A stretch of DNA of 64,000 bases from SZUA-35 sp964351995 (GTDB taxonomy: Bacteria; Actinomycetota; Acidimicrobiia; Acidimicrobiales; SZUA-35). The position numbers and the translations under genes are program-made. Shown in pieces: positions 47,530-56,997 of this stretch; the first letter of the stretch is position 1, and each line of letters begins with the position of its first letter. The notes beneath the pieces are model-generated. The model saw nothing but the letters and a program-made list of their open reading frames with translations. It had not been told where the DNA came from and did not search any database. Location of the stretch: contig CAYGQE010000006.1 in NCBI GenBank assembly GCA_964351995.1, positions 62,001 through 126,000 on the forward strand, written 5' to 3'.

Positions 47530-48369
47530 GCCGCCGGTTGAGGTGGCCGTACCTTGCTGGCGACGAGTGGCGGCGGCGTCGGCAATCAGCTTGGCTGCGG
47601 TTCGACTGTCGCTGTGCCAGAGATCAGCGCCGAGCGAGCGAGCGTGCTCCTCTGAGCAGATTGCCCCGCCGCCGATTGCAATCGGAATGTCGCCAAAGGC
47701 CGCTCGCAGGGCGCCGACGGTGTCAGTGGCTGATGCCTCGTGGTCGGGGCCGGTCAAGGACAAGGCCACGACGCAGTCGGCGAATCGCGTGCCGGCGGCA
47801 ATGAAGGACGAGATGTCCGGGGACCCGCCGAGGTCGATGACGGTCACGCCGAAGGAGCGAATCAGGTCAGCGAACATCGCTGACGGAATCGAGTGAACGT
47901 CTCCAGGAGTCGCACCGACGACCACGATTCCTCGGCGACGACCCGGTGTGGCGAGGTGTGTGCCGAGTCTGCCGATGATGCGATGCGCAACGGCGGACGC
48001 CTTGTGCTCACTTGCGATCGAGAGTTCCCCGTCGGCCCACCGCTGGCCGATCGATTTGAGCGCAGGAGCCAACACATCGAGATGGATGCTGACGGGATCG
48101 TCATTCGAGGAAATCGATGCCTCGATCAAACGCCACGCTGCTACTTCGTCGCCTGCGATCAGCGCCTCTTCGATGGTCATCGTGTCGTCGAGGTCGGTGA
48201 CGCGTACTGCGTCGTTCTGGAATTCCGCCAAGTCGGCGGCGCTGATCACCCACGAGCCCCGCTGCTTCTCGGCGTAGAGCAGCCCGAGTTTCACGTACCG
48301 GTACGCGGTCATGTAATGGACGCCGAGGTGGTCGGCCGCTTCTTGCAGTGTGAGGTCCCCAGTCGGCAC
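47518..48369 (-). CDS. CarH-like B12-binding regulator with excisionase-type HTH
   Basis: 283-residue protein: a MerR/excisionase-type HTH (about residues 5-50; AADHLGVHYMTAYRYVKLGLL), a four-helix cap with W111, E121 and H122 (IGQRWADGELSIASEH), and a Rossmann B12-binding domain with H159 in GDVHSIP. W, E, H and the lower-ligand His match the light-sensing adenosylcobalamin site of CarH in order and nearly in spacing. Such proteins repress in the dark and release DNA on illumination. GTG 48369 has TAGCGT 7 bases upstream. A paralogue lies at 56998-57843. Confidence 0.85.
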   Translation of the reverse strand: MPTGDLTLQEAADHLGVHYMTAYRYVKLGLLYAEKQRGSWVISAADLAEFQNDAVRVTDLDDTMTIEEALIAGDEVAAWRLIEASISSNDDPVSIHLDVLAPALKSIGQRWADGELSIASEHKASAVAHRIIGRLGTHLATPGRRRGIVVVGATPGDVHSIPSAMFADLIRSFGVTVIDLGGSPDISSFIAAGTRFADCVVALSLTGPDHEASATDTVGALRAAFGDIPIAIGGGAICSEEHARSLGADLWHSDSRTAAKLIADAAATRRQQGTATSTGGQGE

Positions 48370-48488
48370 GGCGCACACGCTACGAGATCTGCGTGCGGAG
48401 CGATGAACCGGTCGGATCACCGATTGCGTTCGGTTTCATGGCACCATCCAGCAGGTATGTGCCGAACTCCGATGACGGATGACATTTC

Positions 48489-49325
48489 GTGAGACTCGCA
48501 ACATGGAATCTCTGGTGGAAGTTTGGGCCATGGGAGGCCCGCCAACGCCCGATCGCAAGCGAGATCAACCTTGTTGACGCTGACGTCATGTGCCTCCAGG
48601 AGGTCTGGGCAGATGCTGATCATGACCAGGCTGAGTTGCTGGCCGCCTCGTCGGGAAGACATCTCGCCCGCACGACGAATGCCGACGGTATTGCTCATCC
48701 CTTCGGGAACGCCGTGCTGAGCCGCTGGCCGATCCAGCAGCATCACACGATTGTCCTTCCCGGCAGCGACGGGGAACCAAGCCATCGCTCGGCGCTCTTC
48801 TGTGAGATCGACGTACCCGGGGCTACACATCCCTGGTGGGTGGTCAGTACCCACCTCGAGTGGCGCTATTCGGCGAGCGTTCTTCGTCAGCGCCAACTCG
48901 AAGCGATCGTGGCCGAATGTGCGCGAGTCCGAGCGTTGGTCCCAGACAGCATCGTGGCGATCGGTGGTGATTTCAATGCTGTAGCGGACAGCGACGAGAT
49001 CCGTCGGCTCACCGGGCTGTCGGTTCCGTACAGCGAGCGTCTCATTTTCACCGACGGATGGGCCGCTGTCACTGACGAACCCGGTCACACTTGGAGTCGA
49101 AGCAATCCGCATTCCAGCAATGCTCAGTGGCCGCGGCGCCGGGTCGATGCAGTCTTCGTTTCTTGGCCGCGCCCGAAGCCAACGGGCAACCCCATCGACG
49201 CCGCGCTTTTTGGCCTCGATGCGCTCCCGACGGGCGAGGGCGATGCGGAGATCGTGCCGTCTGATCACTACGGCGTTGTCGTCGAACTCGATCGACGGAC
49301 GACTGCTGACATCGAGGCCTCTTGA
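48489..49325 (+). CDS. endonuclease/exonuclease/phosphatase family hydrolase
   Basis: 278-residue EEP-fold metal hydrolase: ATWNLWWK (Asn), LQEVW (catalytic Glu), STHLEWR (His), GGDFNAVADS (Asp/Asn), RRRVDAVFVS and the C-terminal PSDHYGVVVEL (His) motifs are all present. Members cleave phosphodiesters or sphingolipid/nucleotide substrates; no signal peptide is seen. GTG 48489 is the only suitable start; no Shine-Dalgarno site. Its stop overlaps the next start (TGATG). The 119-bp gap upstream, shared with the divergent CarH-like gene, holds only the promoters. Confidence 0.88.
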   Translation: MRLATWNLWWKFGPWEARQRPIASEINLVDADVMCLQEVWADADHDQAELLAASSGRHLARTTNADGIAHPFGNAVLSRWPIQQHHTIVLPGSDGEPSHRSALFCEIDVPGATHPWWVVSTHLEWRYSASVLRQRQLEAIVAECARVRALVPDSIVAIGGDFNAVADSDEIRRLTGLSVPYSERLIFTDGWAAVTDEPGHTWSRSNPHSSNAQWPRRRVDAVFVSWPRPKPTGNPIDAALFGLDALPTGEGDAEIVPSDHYGVVVELDRRTTADIEAS

Positions 49326-50251
49326 TGGGGAACGCTCCACCGCCACCGCCGTCGGGAGCGCCCGCACCCGGCCCGCCGCCACCGACGCCGGCGATCGTCG
49401 AGCACCCGCCGTTGCTGCTCATCTCTGATTGGCTGACCGATACGACGAGGACACTTGTCAAGGGGTTTGGCGACTTCTTCGCTGTTCTCACGGTGCTAGC
49501 GATCATCAGCACCGCACTGAGTGCGCCGCTGCTTTGGATCAGTTCCGCTGATGCTGTTCTGACTCGCGACGACGACAACCTCTTCAACGGCATCGAAGGC
49601 ATGACGGGAACGCACGGACTCATGGTTGCTGGTGGCTTGCTCATCTCAGCTGTTGGTCAGGTTCTGCTCTTCACCGCCGCCACCAATCACATCGATCGTT
49701 TGCGCTCCGGTGACTCGCCTCGCTGGCAGGAGACGTTGGGCGCACTCGTTGCCCGAGGGCCTCGTGTCGTCGGCGTCGTGGCGCAGGTGGTGTTCGTTGC
49801 GTTCGTGATTCTGTTGATCAGTGGTGTGCTCGGCGGCATCGGCCTTGGCGGAATTGCGATCGCCATTGCGTTCGCTTTGATCGTGCTGCTTTGGGTGCGG
49901 GCGGCTGTTGCGTCGACCCATGCTGCGCTTGGCGGGGCCGGAGGGAGTCTTCGCCACAGTCTTGCCTGGACGAAGGGACTGACCCTTCCGCTTCTGGGCC
50001 GACACATCGTCTTGGTGACGATTTGCGTCGGTTTGCTGTTGATTGGTTCAATCGTGTCCGCCCCCTTTCAGAGCTTGTCCGGGGCGGCGGCGTCGACCGA
50101 GGGCGACCTGGTTCTCCGCGACGTCATCGGGAGCAGCCTTTCTGCCTTTGTCGCAGTGCAGTTCATCAACGCTCTCGTCTCCGGGTTCATCGCAGCGTTG
50201 TGGGCGGCCGCCATGCTCTCGCTTTATCGAGGCGAAGCCGCTGAGCGCTAG
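49325..50251 (+). CDS. polytopic membrane protein, Pro-rich N terminus
   Basis: 308-residue membrane protein of unknown function. A proline-rich cytosolic head (NAPPPPPSGAPAPGPPPP) is followed by about six helices at roughly 45-70, 96-118, 150-172, 175-198, 225-250 and 270-298. The pattern resembles DUF7847/glycerophosphodiesterase membrane-domain type actinobacterial proteins, but the assignment is not firm. ATG 49325 shares a base with the EEP stop, so the pair is coupled; a membrane partner for the hydrolase is possible. Confidence 0.72.
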   Translation: MGNAPPPPPSGAPAPGPPPPTPAIVEHPPLLLISDWLTDTTRTLVKGFGDFFAVLTVLAIISTALSAPLLWISSADAVLTRDDDNLFNGIEGMTGTHGLMVAGGLLISAVGQVLLFTAATNHIDRLRSGDSPRWQETLGALVARGPRVVGVVAQVVFVAFVILLISGVLGGIGLGGIAIAIAFALIVLLWVRAAVASTHAALGGAGGSLRHSLAWTKGLTLPLLGRHIVLVTICVGLLLIGSIVSAPFQSLSGAAASTEGDLVLRDVIGSSLSAFVAVQFINALVSGFIAALWAAAMLSLYRGEAAER

Positions 50252-50265
50252 ATAGTGTCGCCCGG

Positions 50266-52305
50266 ATGGCGGGGGACACCGGAGTCGACCAACAGCAACT
50301 CGATCAGGGGCAGCTGGATCGTGCCGCATCGTGCCTCGAGGCAATGAGCAATCGGGCAACCAAGATCCACGAGGCTGCACAGACGCGAGCCGAGCAGGAG
50401 AAGAGCGTCGATGCTCGGATCGCAGCAGCCAAGATGGAAGAGCGTCGCGCTGCGATCGATGCCGGCAGCGGACCGTTGTGTTTTGGCCGGATCGATGAAG
50501 ACGGTCCAAGTCGCAGCCAACGTGACACCTGGTATGTCGGGCGTCGCCACATCGAGGACGCCGAGGGGAACCCCGTCGTCGTCGACTGGCGGGCACCGGT
50601 GTCAGCGCCGTTCTATCGAGCCACTTCGGTCGACCCCTGCGGTCTGGTCAGGCGTCGACGCTTCAGTATCGATGAGGGCCACATCACCAACGTGTTCGAC
50701 GAGGATCTCACCGACCCGGACGGAGCGAGTGGCGGCCTGCCCGATCCGCTGCTCGCTGAACTCGATCGTGGACGCTCGGGGCAGATGCGAGACATCGTGG
50801 CCACCATCGCCGGCGAGCAGGACGAGGTGATCCGCTCCGGCATCAATGAGCTGCTGATCGTGCAGGGAGGTCCGGGAACGGGCAAGACCGCCGTTGGCCT
50901 GCACCGTGCCGCGTATCTGCTGTTTGCCCACCGGGATCACTTCGCTGACCATCAAGTGCTGGTGATCGGGCCGAACCCGGTCTTCCTCCGCTACATCGCT
51001 GAAGTGCTGCCGTCGCTTGGCGAGCGGTCGGTGGCGCAAACCACGGTCACTGGGTTGTTGGTAGCGAAGTATCGAGTGCGGTCTGAAGACCCAGCAACCG
51101 TCGTGCAGCTCAAGAGCGACGAGCGGATGGCCGAGGTCATTCGTCATTCGATGCGGCGCCGGATCGTTGCTCCCGTCGATGGTCTCGAACTGCGTTCGGG
51201 CGTGTCGAAGGTGCGGTTCGATCGTGACGCCGTCGATCAAATGATGCAGCGTGCGCTCGACCGCAATCTCGCCTTGAACACGGCGAGGGACGTGTTCCGC
51301 AGCATCGTGTTGCAGGAGGCCTGGCGGCAGTTCGAAGCCCGACCGGGATCAGATCCCGGTCACCAGCCGGCATTTGTTGCAGCGATTCGTTCTGATCCCG
51401 GGTTCAAGAAGGACGTCGACCGGATGTGGCCAGCGTTCTCTCCGCCGGCGGTGATTCGAGAACTGTTGGGCTCCAAGACCAAACGCCGGGCTGCCGCTGA
51501 CAGCCTCCTCGACCCAGCCGAACAAGCCTTGTTGCATCGGCCGTCGGCAAAGAAGGCCAACGAGGAACTCTGGTCGGCCGCTGATCTACCGCTGTTGGAT
51601 GAGGCAACTGATCTTGCCGTCGGCGTACTGCCGGCGTACGGCCATGTCGTGGTCGATGAGGCGCAAGACCACGGGGCCATGGCATTGCGAATGCTTGGGC
51701 GCCGAGCGAAGAACCACTCGATGACGGTGCTCGGCGACCTCGCACAAGCAACTGCTCCCGGGGCAATCGAAGCATGGGACGAAGCAGCTCGCCATCTGTG
51801 CGGTGATCCCGACGGAGCGGTCGTGCGAGAACTCACCGTTGGCTACCGCGTGCCGGCTGCCATTCTCGATGTGGCCAACCAGCTCCTTCGTGAGGCGGCG
51901 CCCTCGGTGACGCCCGCTCGGTCCATCCGGCCCGGTGGCGAGCCCCCGAGTCACTTCGATTTCAGCGACGACGAACAGATGGTCGCCGCGGTCGGCGACG
52001 CCATTGCGGCAACGACAGATCAACAGGGGCGAGCCTCGATTGCCGTGATCGCGCCTGTATCCCACCATGATCTGTTGCTCGCAGAAGTCCCTGGTCTGGT
52101 CCGCTTCGGAACGGGAACAGCGGTGAACTTGCCTGGTACCGAAGCCATTGCTCTGCTTGATCCAGATCAGGCCAAAGGGCTCGAGTTCGACGCCGTCGTT
52201 GTGGTCGACCCTCCAGCGATCCGTTCGGCCCCGAACGGATCGCGGCAGCTCTACGTGGCCATGACGCGAGCGGTGCAGACTCTCGCCATGGTCGAACCAA
52301 CCTGA
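50266..52305 (+). CDS. helD: HelD-like superfamily 1 DNA/RNA polymerase helicase
   Basis: 679-residue UvrD/HelD-type ATPase. N-terminal coiled coil (about 5-60, AEQEKSVDARIAAAKMEERRA) as in the HelD arm that enters the RNA polymerase secondary channel; a conserved VDWRAPVSAPFYRA; Walker A IVQGGPGTGKTAVGLHRA near residue 205; Walker B VVDEAQDHGAMALRML; motif III GDLAQAT; motif VI YVAMTRAVQTL. HelD recycles stalled RNA polymerase and can protect against rifampicin. ATG 50266 has TAGTGT 7 bases upstream (leaderless), 15 bases after the preceding stop. Shorter than many HelD proteins (700-780). Confidence 0.88.
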   Translation: MAGDTGVDQQQLDQGQLDRAASCLEAMSNRATKIHEAAQTRAEQEKSVDARIAAAKMEERRAAIDAGSGPLCFGRIDEDGPSRSQRDTWYVGRRHIEDAEGNPVVVDWRAPVSAPFYRATSVDPCGLVRRRRFSIDEGHITNVFDEDLTDPDGASGGLPDPLLAELDRGRSGQMRDIVATIAGEQDEVIRSGINELLIVQGGPGTGKTAVGLHRAAYLLFAHRDHFADHQVLVIGPNPVFLRYIAEVLPSLGERSVAQTTVTGLLVAKYRVRSEDPATVVQLKSDERMAEVIRHSMRRRIVAPVDGLELRSGVSKVRFDRDAVDQMMQRALDRNLALNTARDVFRSIVLQEAWRQFEARPGSDPGHQPAFVAAIRSDPGFKKDVDRMWPAFSPPAVIRELLGSKTKRRAAADSLLDPAEQALLHRPSAKKANEELWSAADLPLLDEATDLAVGVLPAYGHVVVDEAQDHGAMALRMLGRRAKNHSMTVLGDLAQATAPGAIEAWDEAARHLCGDPDGAVVRELTVGYRVPAAILDVANQLLREAAPSVTPARSIRPGGEPPSHFDFSDDEQMVAAVGDAIAATTDQQGRASIAVIAPVSHHDLLLAEVPGLVRFGTGTAVNLPGTEAIALLDPDQAKGLEFDAVVVVDPPAIRSAPNGSRQLYVAMTRAVQTLAMVEPT

Positions 52306-52315
52306 CCGAACAACG

Positions 52316-52369
52316 CTCGTTCTCGTACTCAACAGGCCCAGAAGTGGGAATTCTGAGTACCAGAACGAG
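52316..52369. terminator. bidirectional hairpin between helD and parE
   Basis: Arms 52316-52331 and 52354-52369 match at 15 of 16 positions; the loop contains its own CCCA-GAAG-TGGG stem. It ends 12 bases before the parE stop and serves both convergent genes. Confidence 0.8.
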
Positions 52370-52381
52370 TTCGGGGGTTGG

Positions 52382-54403
52382 TCAGACGTCGAGGGCTTCG
52401 GAGTCAATGAGCGTGCTGTTGTTGACGATGTAGTCGCGACGGGTGGCGACGTCGCTACCCATCAGCACCTCGAAGAGCTTTGCTGCTTCGATGGCGTGCT
52501 CGGCATCAGCCATGGTGAGTCGCTTGAGCACACGAGTGCTGGGGTCGAGCGTGGTGTCCCGGAGCTCGTTGACGTTCATCTCGCCGAGCCCCTTGAATCG
52601 CTGCCATCGTTTCTCGGCCGAGAAGCCGTGCTCGGCGTGGAGCTGTTCCCGTTGCTCATCGCTGTAGGCGTAAATCTGCTCACCCCGGTGCTTCACCGCA
52701 AACAGCGGTGGCTGTGCGGCGTAGACCATGCCCGCCTCGAGCAACGGCCGCATCTGGTGGAAGAGCAACGTGAGGAGCAAACAGCGAATGTGCGAACCAT
52801 CGACGTCGGCGTCGCACAGGATGATGATGCGGCCGTATCGACACGATGCGAGATCGAAGTCTTTGCCGGAGCCGGCACCGATCGAGGTGATCAGGGCTTG
52901 GGCCTCGGCGTTGTCGACAACTTGTTTCAGCGTGGCCTTGCCGGCGTTGACGACCTTGCCCCGCAGCGGAAGCACCGCCATCATCTCGGAGTTGCGACCC
53001 TGCTTGGCCGGGCCGGCAGCGGAGTTTCCTTCCACGATGAGAAGCTCGGAATCGGGCCCATGCAAGCGGCAGTCGGCCAGCTTGTCCGGCATGCCATTGG
53101 AGGAAAGGCTCGATGCCTTCCGGCGCGCTTCAAGCTGCTGCTTCGACAGCACACGGTTCAAAATGGCCTGCGCCATCTTGTCTCGCATGGCGTTGACCTG
53201 GTTCTTTTTGCCGCCGCCATCGATCCAGTTGGCCAACCCGGCTCGGGTGGCTTCGTTCACGATCTTCTGGATCGAGGGTGTGCCGAGCTCTTGCTTGGTC
53301 TGGCCCTTGAACTGCGGCTCGGCGAACGTGACCTTGACCGCAGCTACGAGGCCCTCTTGAGCATCGCTGGGTAGTGCTTTGTCGTTGCCGTCCTTGGCGA
53401 GCTTCTTGAGCTTCTTCATGTCGGCAAGCAGGTGCTCGTTGGCGATCTTGGTGAGCGCTCGCTCGAATCCTTGGACGTGAGTGCCACCTTCAGAGGTGGG
53501 GATCGTGTTGACGAAGCTGACGATGGTCGAGTCGAACCCCTTGACCCATCGAGCCGCAATGTCGACCGAACACGGTCGAGCGACGGTGGTCATCTTGCCA
53601 TCGACGGGCACTCGCTCTTCGAAGCTGTCCTCGGCCCGGATGGTGATGATGTCGGTGACGTTCTCACCGACCGACAGGTAGTCGACGTAATCGGACAGGC
53701 CGCCGGCAGCCACGAACTCTTCAGGCTCGCGGCCAGGGCCGCGCTTGTCGGTCAGCTTGATGTGCAGACCGGGAACCAAGAAGCAGACACGGGCAACATG
53801 GTCGCGAATGCGGTCGTACTCGATGCGGGCGTCGGGATCGAAGATGTCGAGATCTGGCCAGTAGCGGACTCGGGTGCCGGTGCGTGACGGCGGAATCGAC
53901 TTGACCTTGGTCAACTTCGAGCCGGGCTTGAACGTACCATTTTTCAGGTAGTTGCCAGGCAGTCGCTCGTTGAACACCAGACGCCAGGTGGCGCCGTCAC
54001 GGTCGACTTCGGCGACGACCTTGGACGCCAATGCGTTGACCACCGAAGCGCCGACACCGTGCAGGCCTCCCGAGGCGCTGTAGGCGCCAGAGCCGAACTT
54101 GCCGCCGGCATGGAGTTCTGTGAAGACGACTTCGAGCGCCGTGCGACCATCTGGCTTCTTGCCGACAGGGATGCCGCGACCGTCGTCGGACACCTCGACC
54201 GAACCGTCCTTGTGGAGCGTGACTTCGATGTGGGAGGCAAAGCCAGCGGCCGCCTCGTCGACGGAGTTGTCGATGATCTCCCACACAAGGTGGTGGAGGC
54301 CATCGTTGCCGGTGCCGCCGATGTACATACCTGGCCGCTTGCGGACCGCGTCGAGGCCCTCGAGGACCTGGATCTTTGATGCGTCGTACTGGTCTTTTGC
54401 CAT
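52382..54403 (-). CDS. parE: DNA topoisomerase IV subunit B
   Basis: 673-residue GHKL ATPase subunit. VLEGLDAVRKRPGMYIGGTG, WEIIDNSVDEAAAG and GGLHGVGASVVNAL form the ATP site; the Toprim segment reads LLIVEGNSAAGPAKQGRN (usual EGDSA is EGNSA) with DADVDGSHI for metal. RNSEMMAVLPLRGK and IGAGSGKDFDLASCRYG follow the actinobacterial ParE pattern more than GyrB, so topoisomerase IV is favoured; gyrase cannot be excluded without the rest of the genome. Cotranscribed with parC, 56 bases apart. Confidence 0.9.
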   Translation of the reverse strand: MAKDQYDASKIQVLEGLDAVRKRPGMYIGGTGNDGLHHLVWEIIDNSVDEAAAGFASHIEVTLHKDGSVEVSDDGRGIPVGKKPDGRTALEVVFTELHAGGKFGSGAYSASGGLHGVGASVVNALASKVVAEVDRDGATWRLVFNERLPGNYLKNGTFKPGSKLTKVKSIPPSRTGTRVRYWPDLDIFDPDARIEYDRIRDHVARVCFLVPGLHIKLTDKRGPGREPEEFVAAGGLSDYVDYLSVGENVTDIITIRAEDSFEERVPVDGKMTTVARPCSVDIAARWVKGFDSTIVSFVNTIPTSEGGTHVQGFERALTKIANEHLLADMKKLKKLAKDGNDKALPSDAQEGLVAAVKVTFAEPQFKGQTKQELGTPSIQKIVNEATRAGLANWIDGGGKKNQVNAMRDKMAQAILNRVLSKQQLEARRKASSLSSNGMPDKLADCRLHGPDSELLIVEGNSAAGPAKQGRNSEMMAVLPLRGKVVNAGKATLKQVVDNAEAQALITSIGAGSGKDFDLASCRYGRIIILCDADVDGSHIRCLLLTLLFHQMRPLLEAGMVYAAQPPLFAVKHRGEQIYAYSDEQREQLHAEHGFSAEKRWQRFKGLGEMNVNELRDTTLDPSTRVLKRLTMADAEHAIEAAKLFEVLMGSDVATRRDYIVNNSTLIDSEALDV

Positions 54404-54459
54404 GGGGGAGAAAGGTGCTGCGTTCGTGTTCGGCGGGCGGTGGTGTTGCTGGGCGCGGG

Positions 54460-56883
54460 CTACCAGCGAAGCGAGCCAATGGCGAGGATACGCCTTGGGG
54501 CTGAGCTGCTCGGGCCATCCCGTCGAGTTGGGCGAATGGCCACAGGCTCGGGGGTGTTGTCGTGCTTGGTTGGGGCGTCGGGCTGGCCGACGAGGGCAAC
54601 GATGCGTTCGGGATTGCCGATCCAGGCAAAGTCGAGACGGCTCTCGTCTTTGAACTTGGTGATGCGAACACCGCCGGCGCCACGACCCTTGCTGGGCACC
54701 TCGGCGGCGTCGGTCGACTTGACCGTGCCGAGGTCGGTGACGGTGATGATCACGGTGTCGCCGGTGATGGGACCGGCGGCCAACACCCTGGCGTTGCCCT
54801 TCACACCAACGCCTGCGACACCCTTGGCGGCAGCGCCCTGCACGCTGATGCCTTCGGCGGGTGTGCGGAGGGCCTGAGCGTCGTTGGTGATGAACACGAC
54901 GTCGAGGGACGGGTTGATCAGCTTGGCGGATACTACGGTGTCACGGTCGGCCAGCTTCATGATTGGCTTGCCATCGCTGACTTCGGTCAGCACCGAGCGC
55001 TCGATTCGCTTGGCTGCGCCACCTGCAGTGGCCACGAGTAGTTGGTCGCTCGAATCGTCGGCGGATGCACTGACGATGGCGATGATGTTCTCGCCTCGCT
55101 CGGCTCCGAACGTCTCGGATGCATCGCGGCCTCGGCTACGGCCGCCGACTTCGGCCAGATCGAGCGCTCGGCGACGCAGCAATCGGCCCTTGTCTGTGAT
55201 GGCCAACACGTCGCTGGCCAGGCTTCCAACGGCAACGGTATCGATGACGTCGTGGCGGCCTGGGGTGTAACTCCGGGAGGTGCCGAGTGGCTCACGGCCG
55301 ACGACACCGGAGGCCGAGAGGCTGATGAGGCAGGGCTCGTCGGCGGTGGCGAGATCGATCTCGGGAGCGGCTTCGTTGAGCGTCTTGATCTCGTCCGGGG
55401 AGATGATGCGGGTGCGACGAGGCGTCGGGTACTCCTTGACCAACTCGCCGAGTTCGCGAATGACGATGGTCCGGCGCCGCTGCTCCGACGCAAGAATCTT
55501 CTCGAGATCGTCAATCTCTTCGAGCAGCAGTGTTCGCTCCTCGACGAGGTCGGTGTAGGCAAGTGCGGTCAGGCGACGGAGTCGCAGTTCGAGAATTGCT
55601 TCGGCCTGGATCTCGCTGAGGCTGAGGGCTTCCATCAAGCCGGTGCGAGCGGCTTCGGAGTTGGCAGCGTTGCGAATGATCGACACGACGAGGTCGATGT
55701 TGTCGATGGCGATCAGGTAGCCCTCGACCCTGTGCAGACGTTCTTGCCGCTGACGGAGCCGGTACTCGGATCGTTTCACGACCATGTCGAGGCGGTGGTC
55801 GATGTAGTACTGGCAGAGGTCGTAGAGGCCGAGGGTGGTGGGCACGCCATCGACGAGGACGACGTTGTTGATGCCGAAGGTCTCTTCGAGCGGTGTGAGT
55901 CGGTAGAGCTTCTGGAGAAGTACCGCCGGGTCGACGCCGGTCTTGCATTCGATCACCAGGCGCAAGCCAGAGTTGTGATCCGACAGGTTCTTCATGTCGG
56001 AGATCCCTGAGACCTTGCCGGCGATCACCAACTCCTTGACCTTGGCCATGACCCGCTCGACACCGATCATGTAGGGCAGTTCGGTGATGACGATGCCCTT
56101 GCGTGCTCGGGTGATGTCGACGATCTCGGCAGTGGCCCGGAGACGAACCGAACCTCGACCGTGTTCGTACGCATCGTTGATGCCATCGTCGATCATGGTG
56201 CCGCCGCTCGGGAAGTCGGGGCCGGGCACGAGCTCACGCAGTTGCTCGAGTGTGGGCTTCGGTCGACGTTGACTCATCACGAGCTTGATGGCTTCGTAGA
56301 TCTCGCCGAGGTTGTGCGGAGCCATGTTGGTGGCCATGCCGACGGCGATGCCCGTGGTGCCGTTGACCAACAGGTTTGGCAGCAGTGCAGGGAGGTATTG
56401 CGGCTCGACGTTCTCGCCGTCGTAGGTCGGGCGGAATTCGACGGTCTCTTCGTCGATCTCGGCCAGCAGGTGCAGTGCGGCGTCGCTGAGCCGGGCCTCG
56501 GTGTAACGCATCGCAGCTGGGGGGTCATCGAGGCTGCCGAAGTTGCCTTGGGGGTGGATCAGCGTGATCGACCGGGCGAAGTCTTGGCCCATGCGGACCA
56601 GGGTGTCGTAGATCGCACTGTCGCCGTGGGGATGGAACTTGCCCATGACCTCGCCGACGACGCCGGCGCACTTGCGGTGGGGGCGGTCGGGAAAGAGGCG
56701 CATCTCGCGCATGGCGAACAAAATGCGCCGCTGAACGGGCTTGAGGCCGTCACGCACGTCAGGGATGGCACGCGAGGTGATGACAGACAGCGAGTACGCG
56801 AGAAACGACTCGCCGAGCTCTTCAGAGACCGGGACGTCGATGACTTCTCGAGCAAAGGGCAGCAATTCACCCTGTGATGACAT
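54460..56883 (-). CDS. parC: DNA topoisomerase IV subunit A
   Basis: 807-residue type IIA cleavage subunit. Catalytic tyrosine in PPAAMRYTEARLSDAAL, quinolone-pocket helix GKFHPHGDSAIYDTLVRM, and VPGPDFPSGG all present; the C-terminal beta-pinwheel (about 500-800) lacks a canonical GyrA box (QRRGGKG), supporting ParC over GyrA. It precedes parE in the operon. ATG 56883 has GGAA 6 bases upstream; ATG 56895 is an alternative. The 5' leader carries four 18-bp tandem repeats that would encode in-frame LCQREA/LGQPED units but have no start codon. Confidence 0.9.
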   Translation of the reverse strand: MSSQGELLPFAREVIDVPVSEELGESFLAYSLSVITSRAIPDVRDGLKPVQRRILFAMREMRLFPDRPHRKCAGVVGEVMGKFHPHGDSAIYDTLVRMGQDFARSITLIHPQGNFGSLDDPPAAMRYTEARLSDAALHLLAEIDEETVEFRPTYDGENVEPQYLPALLPNLLVNGTTGIAVGMATNMAPHNLGEIYEAIKLVMSQRRPKPTLEQLRELVPGPDFPSGGTMIDDGINDAYEHGRGSVRLRATAEIVDITRARKGIVITELPYMIGVERVMAKVKELVIAGKVSGISDMKNLSDHNSGLRLVIECKTGVDPAVLLQKLYRLTPLEETFGINNVVLVDGVPTTLGLYDLCQYYIDHRLDMVVKRSEYRLRQRQERLHRVEGYLIAIDNIDLVVSIIRNAANSEAARTGLMEALSLSEIQAEAILELRLRRLTALAYTDLVEERTLLLEEIDDLEKILASEQRRRTIVIRELGELVKEYPTPRRTRIISPDEIKTLNEAAPEIDLATADEPCLISLSASGVVGREPLGTSRSYTPGRHDVIDTVAVGSLASDVLAITDKGRLLRRRALDLAEVGGRSRGRDASETFGAERGENIIAIVSASADDSSDQLLVATAGGAAKRIERSVLTEVSDGKPIMKLADRDTVVSAKLINPSLDVVFITNDAQALRTPAEGISVQGAAAKGVAGVGVKGNARVLAAGPITGDTVIITVTDLGTVKSTDAAEVPSKGRGAGGVRITKFKDESRLDFAWIGNPERIVALVGQPDAPTKHDNTPEPVAIRPTRRDGPSSSAPRRILAIGSLRW

Positions 56884-56894
56884 GGTTCGTTCCA

Positions 56895-56966
56895 TTTCTT
56901 CCGGCTGGCCGAGATCTTCTGGCTGGCCGAGTGCTTCACGTTGGCAGAGTGCTTCACGTTGGCAGA
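56895..56966. repeat. four 18-bp tandem repeats in the parC leader
   Basis: Units at 56895-56912, 56913-56930, 56931-56948 and 56949-56966. The last two are identical (GTGCTTCACGTTGGCAGA); the first two are similar to each other and diverged from them. They lie between the likely promoter and the parC start codon and keep the reading frame (18 = 6 codons) but no start codon precedes them in that frame. Confidence 0.85.
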
Positions 56967-56969
56967 GTG

Positions 56970-56975
56970 ATACTA
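56970..56975 (-). promoter_or_regulatory. likely parC -10 element (TAGTAT)
   Basis: TAGTAT on the minus strand, with TGACGA 19 bases further upstream inside the end of the neighbouring CarH-like gene. It places the transcription start just before the tandem repeats and gives parC a leader of about 80 bases. Confidence 0.45.
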
Positions 56976-56997
56976 GCCAGCTCCGAACGTCTGTTCG

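Noticed and set aside
52382..56883. Gyrase (gyrB-gyrA) as identity of the type II topoisomerase
   Set aside because: Gene order A-B, absence of a clear GyrA box and the ParE-like Toprim surroundings favour topoisomerase IV; kept as a minor alternative.
56895..56966. CRISPR array from the 18-bp repeats
   Set aside because: The repeats are contiguous with no spacers and only four units; no cas genes are near.
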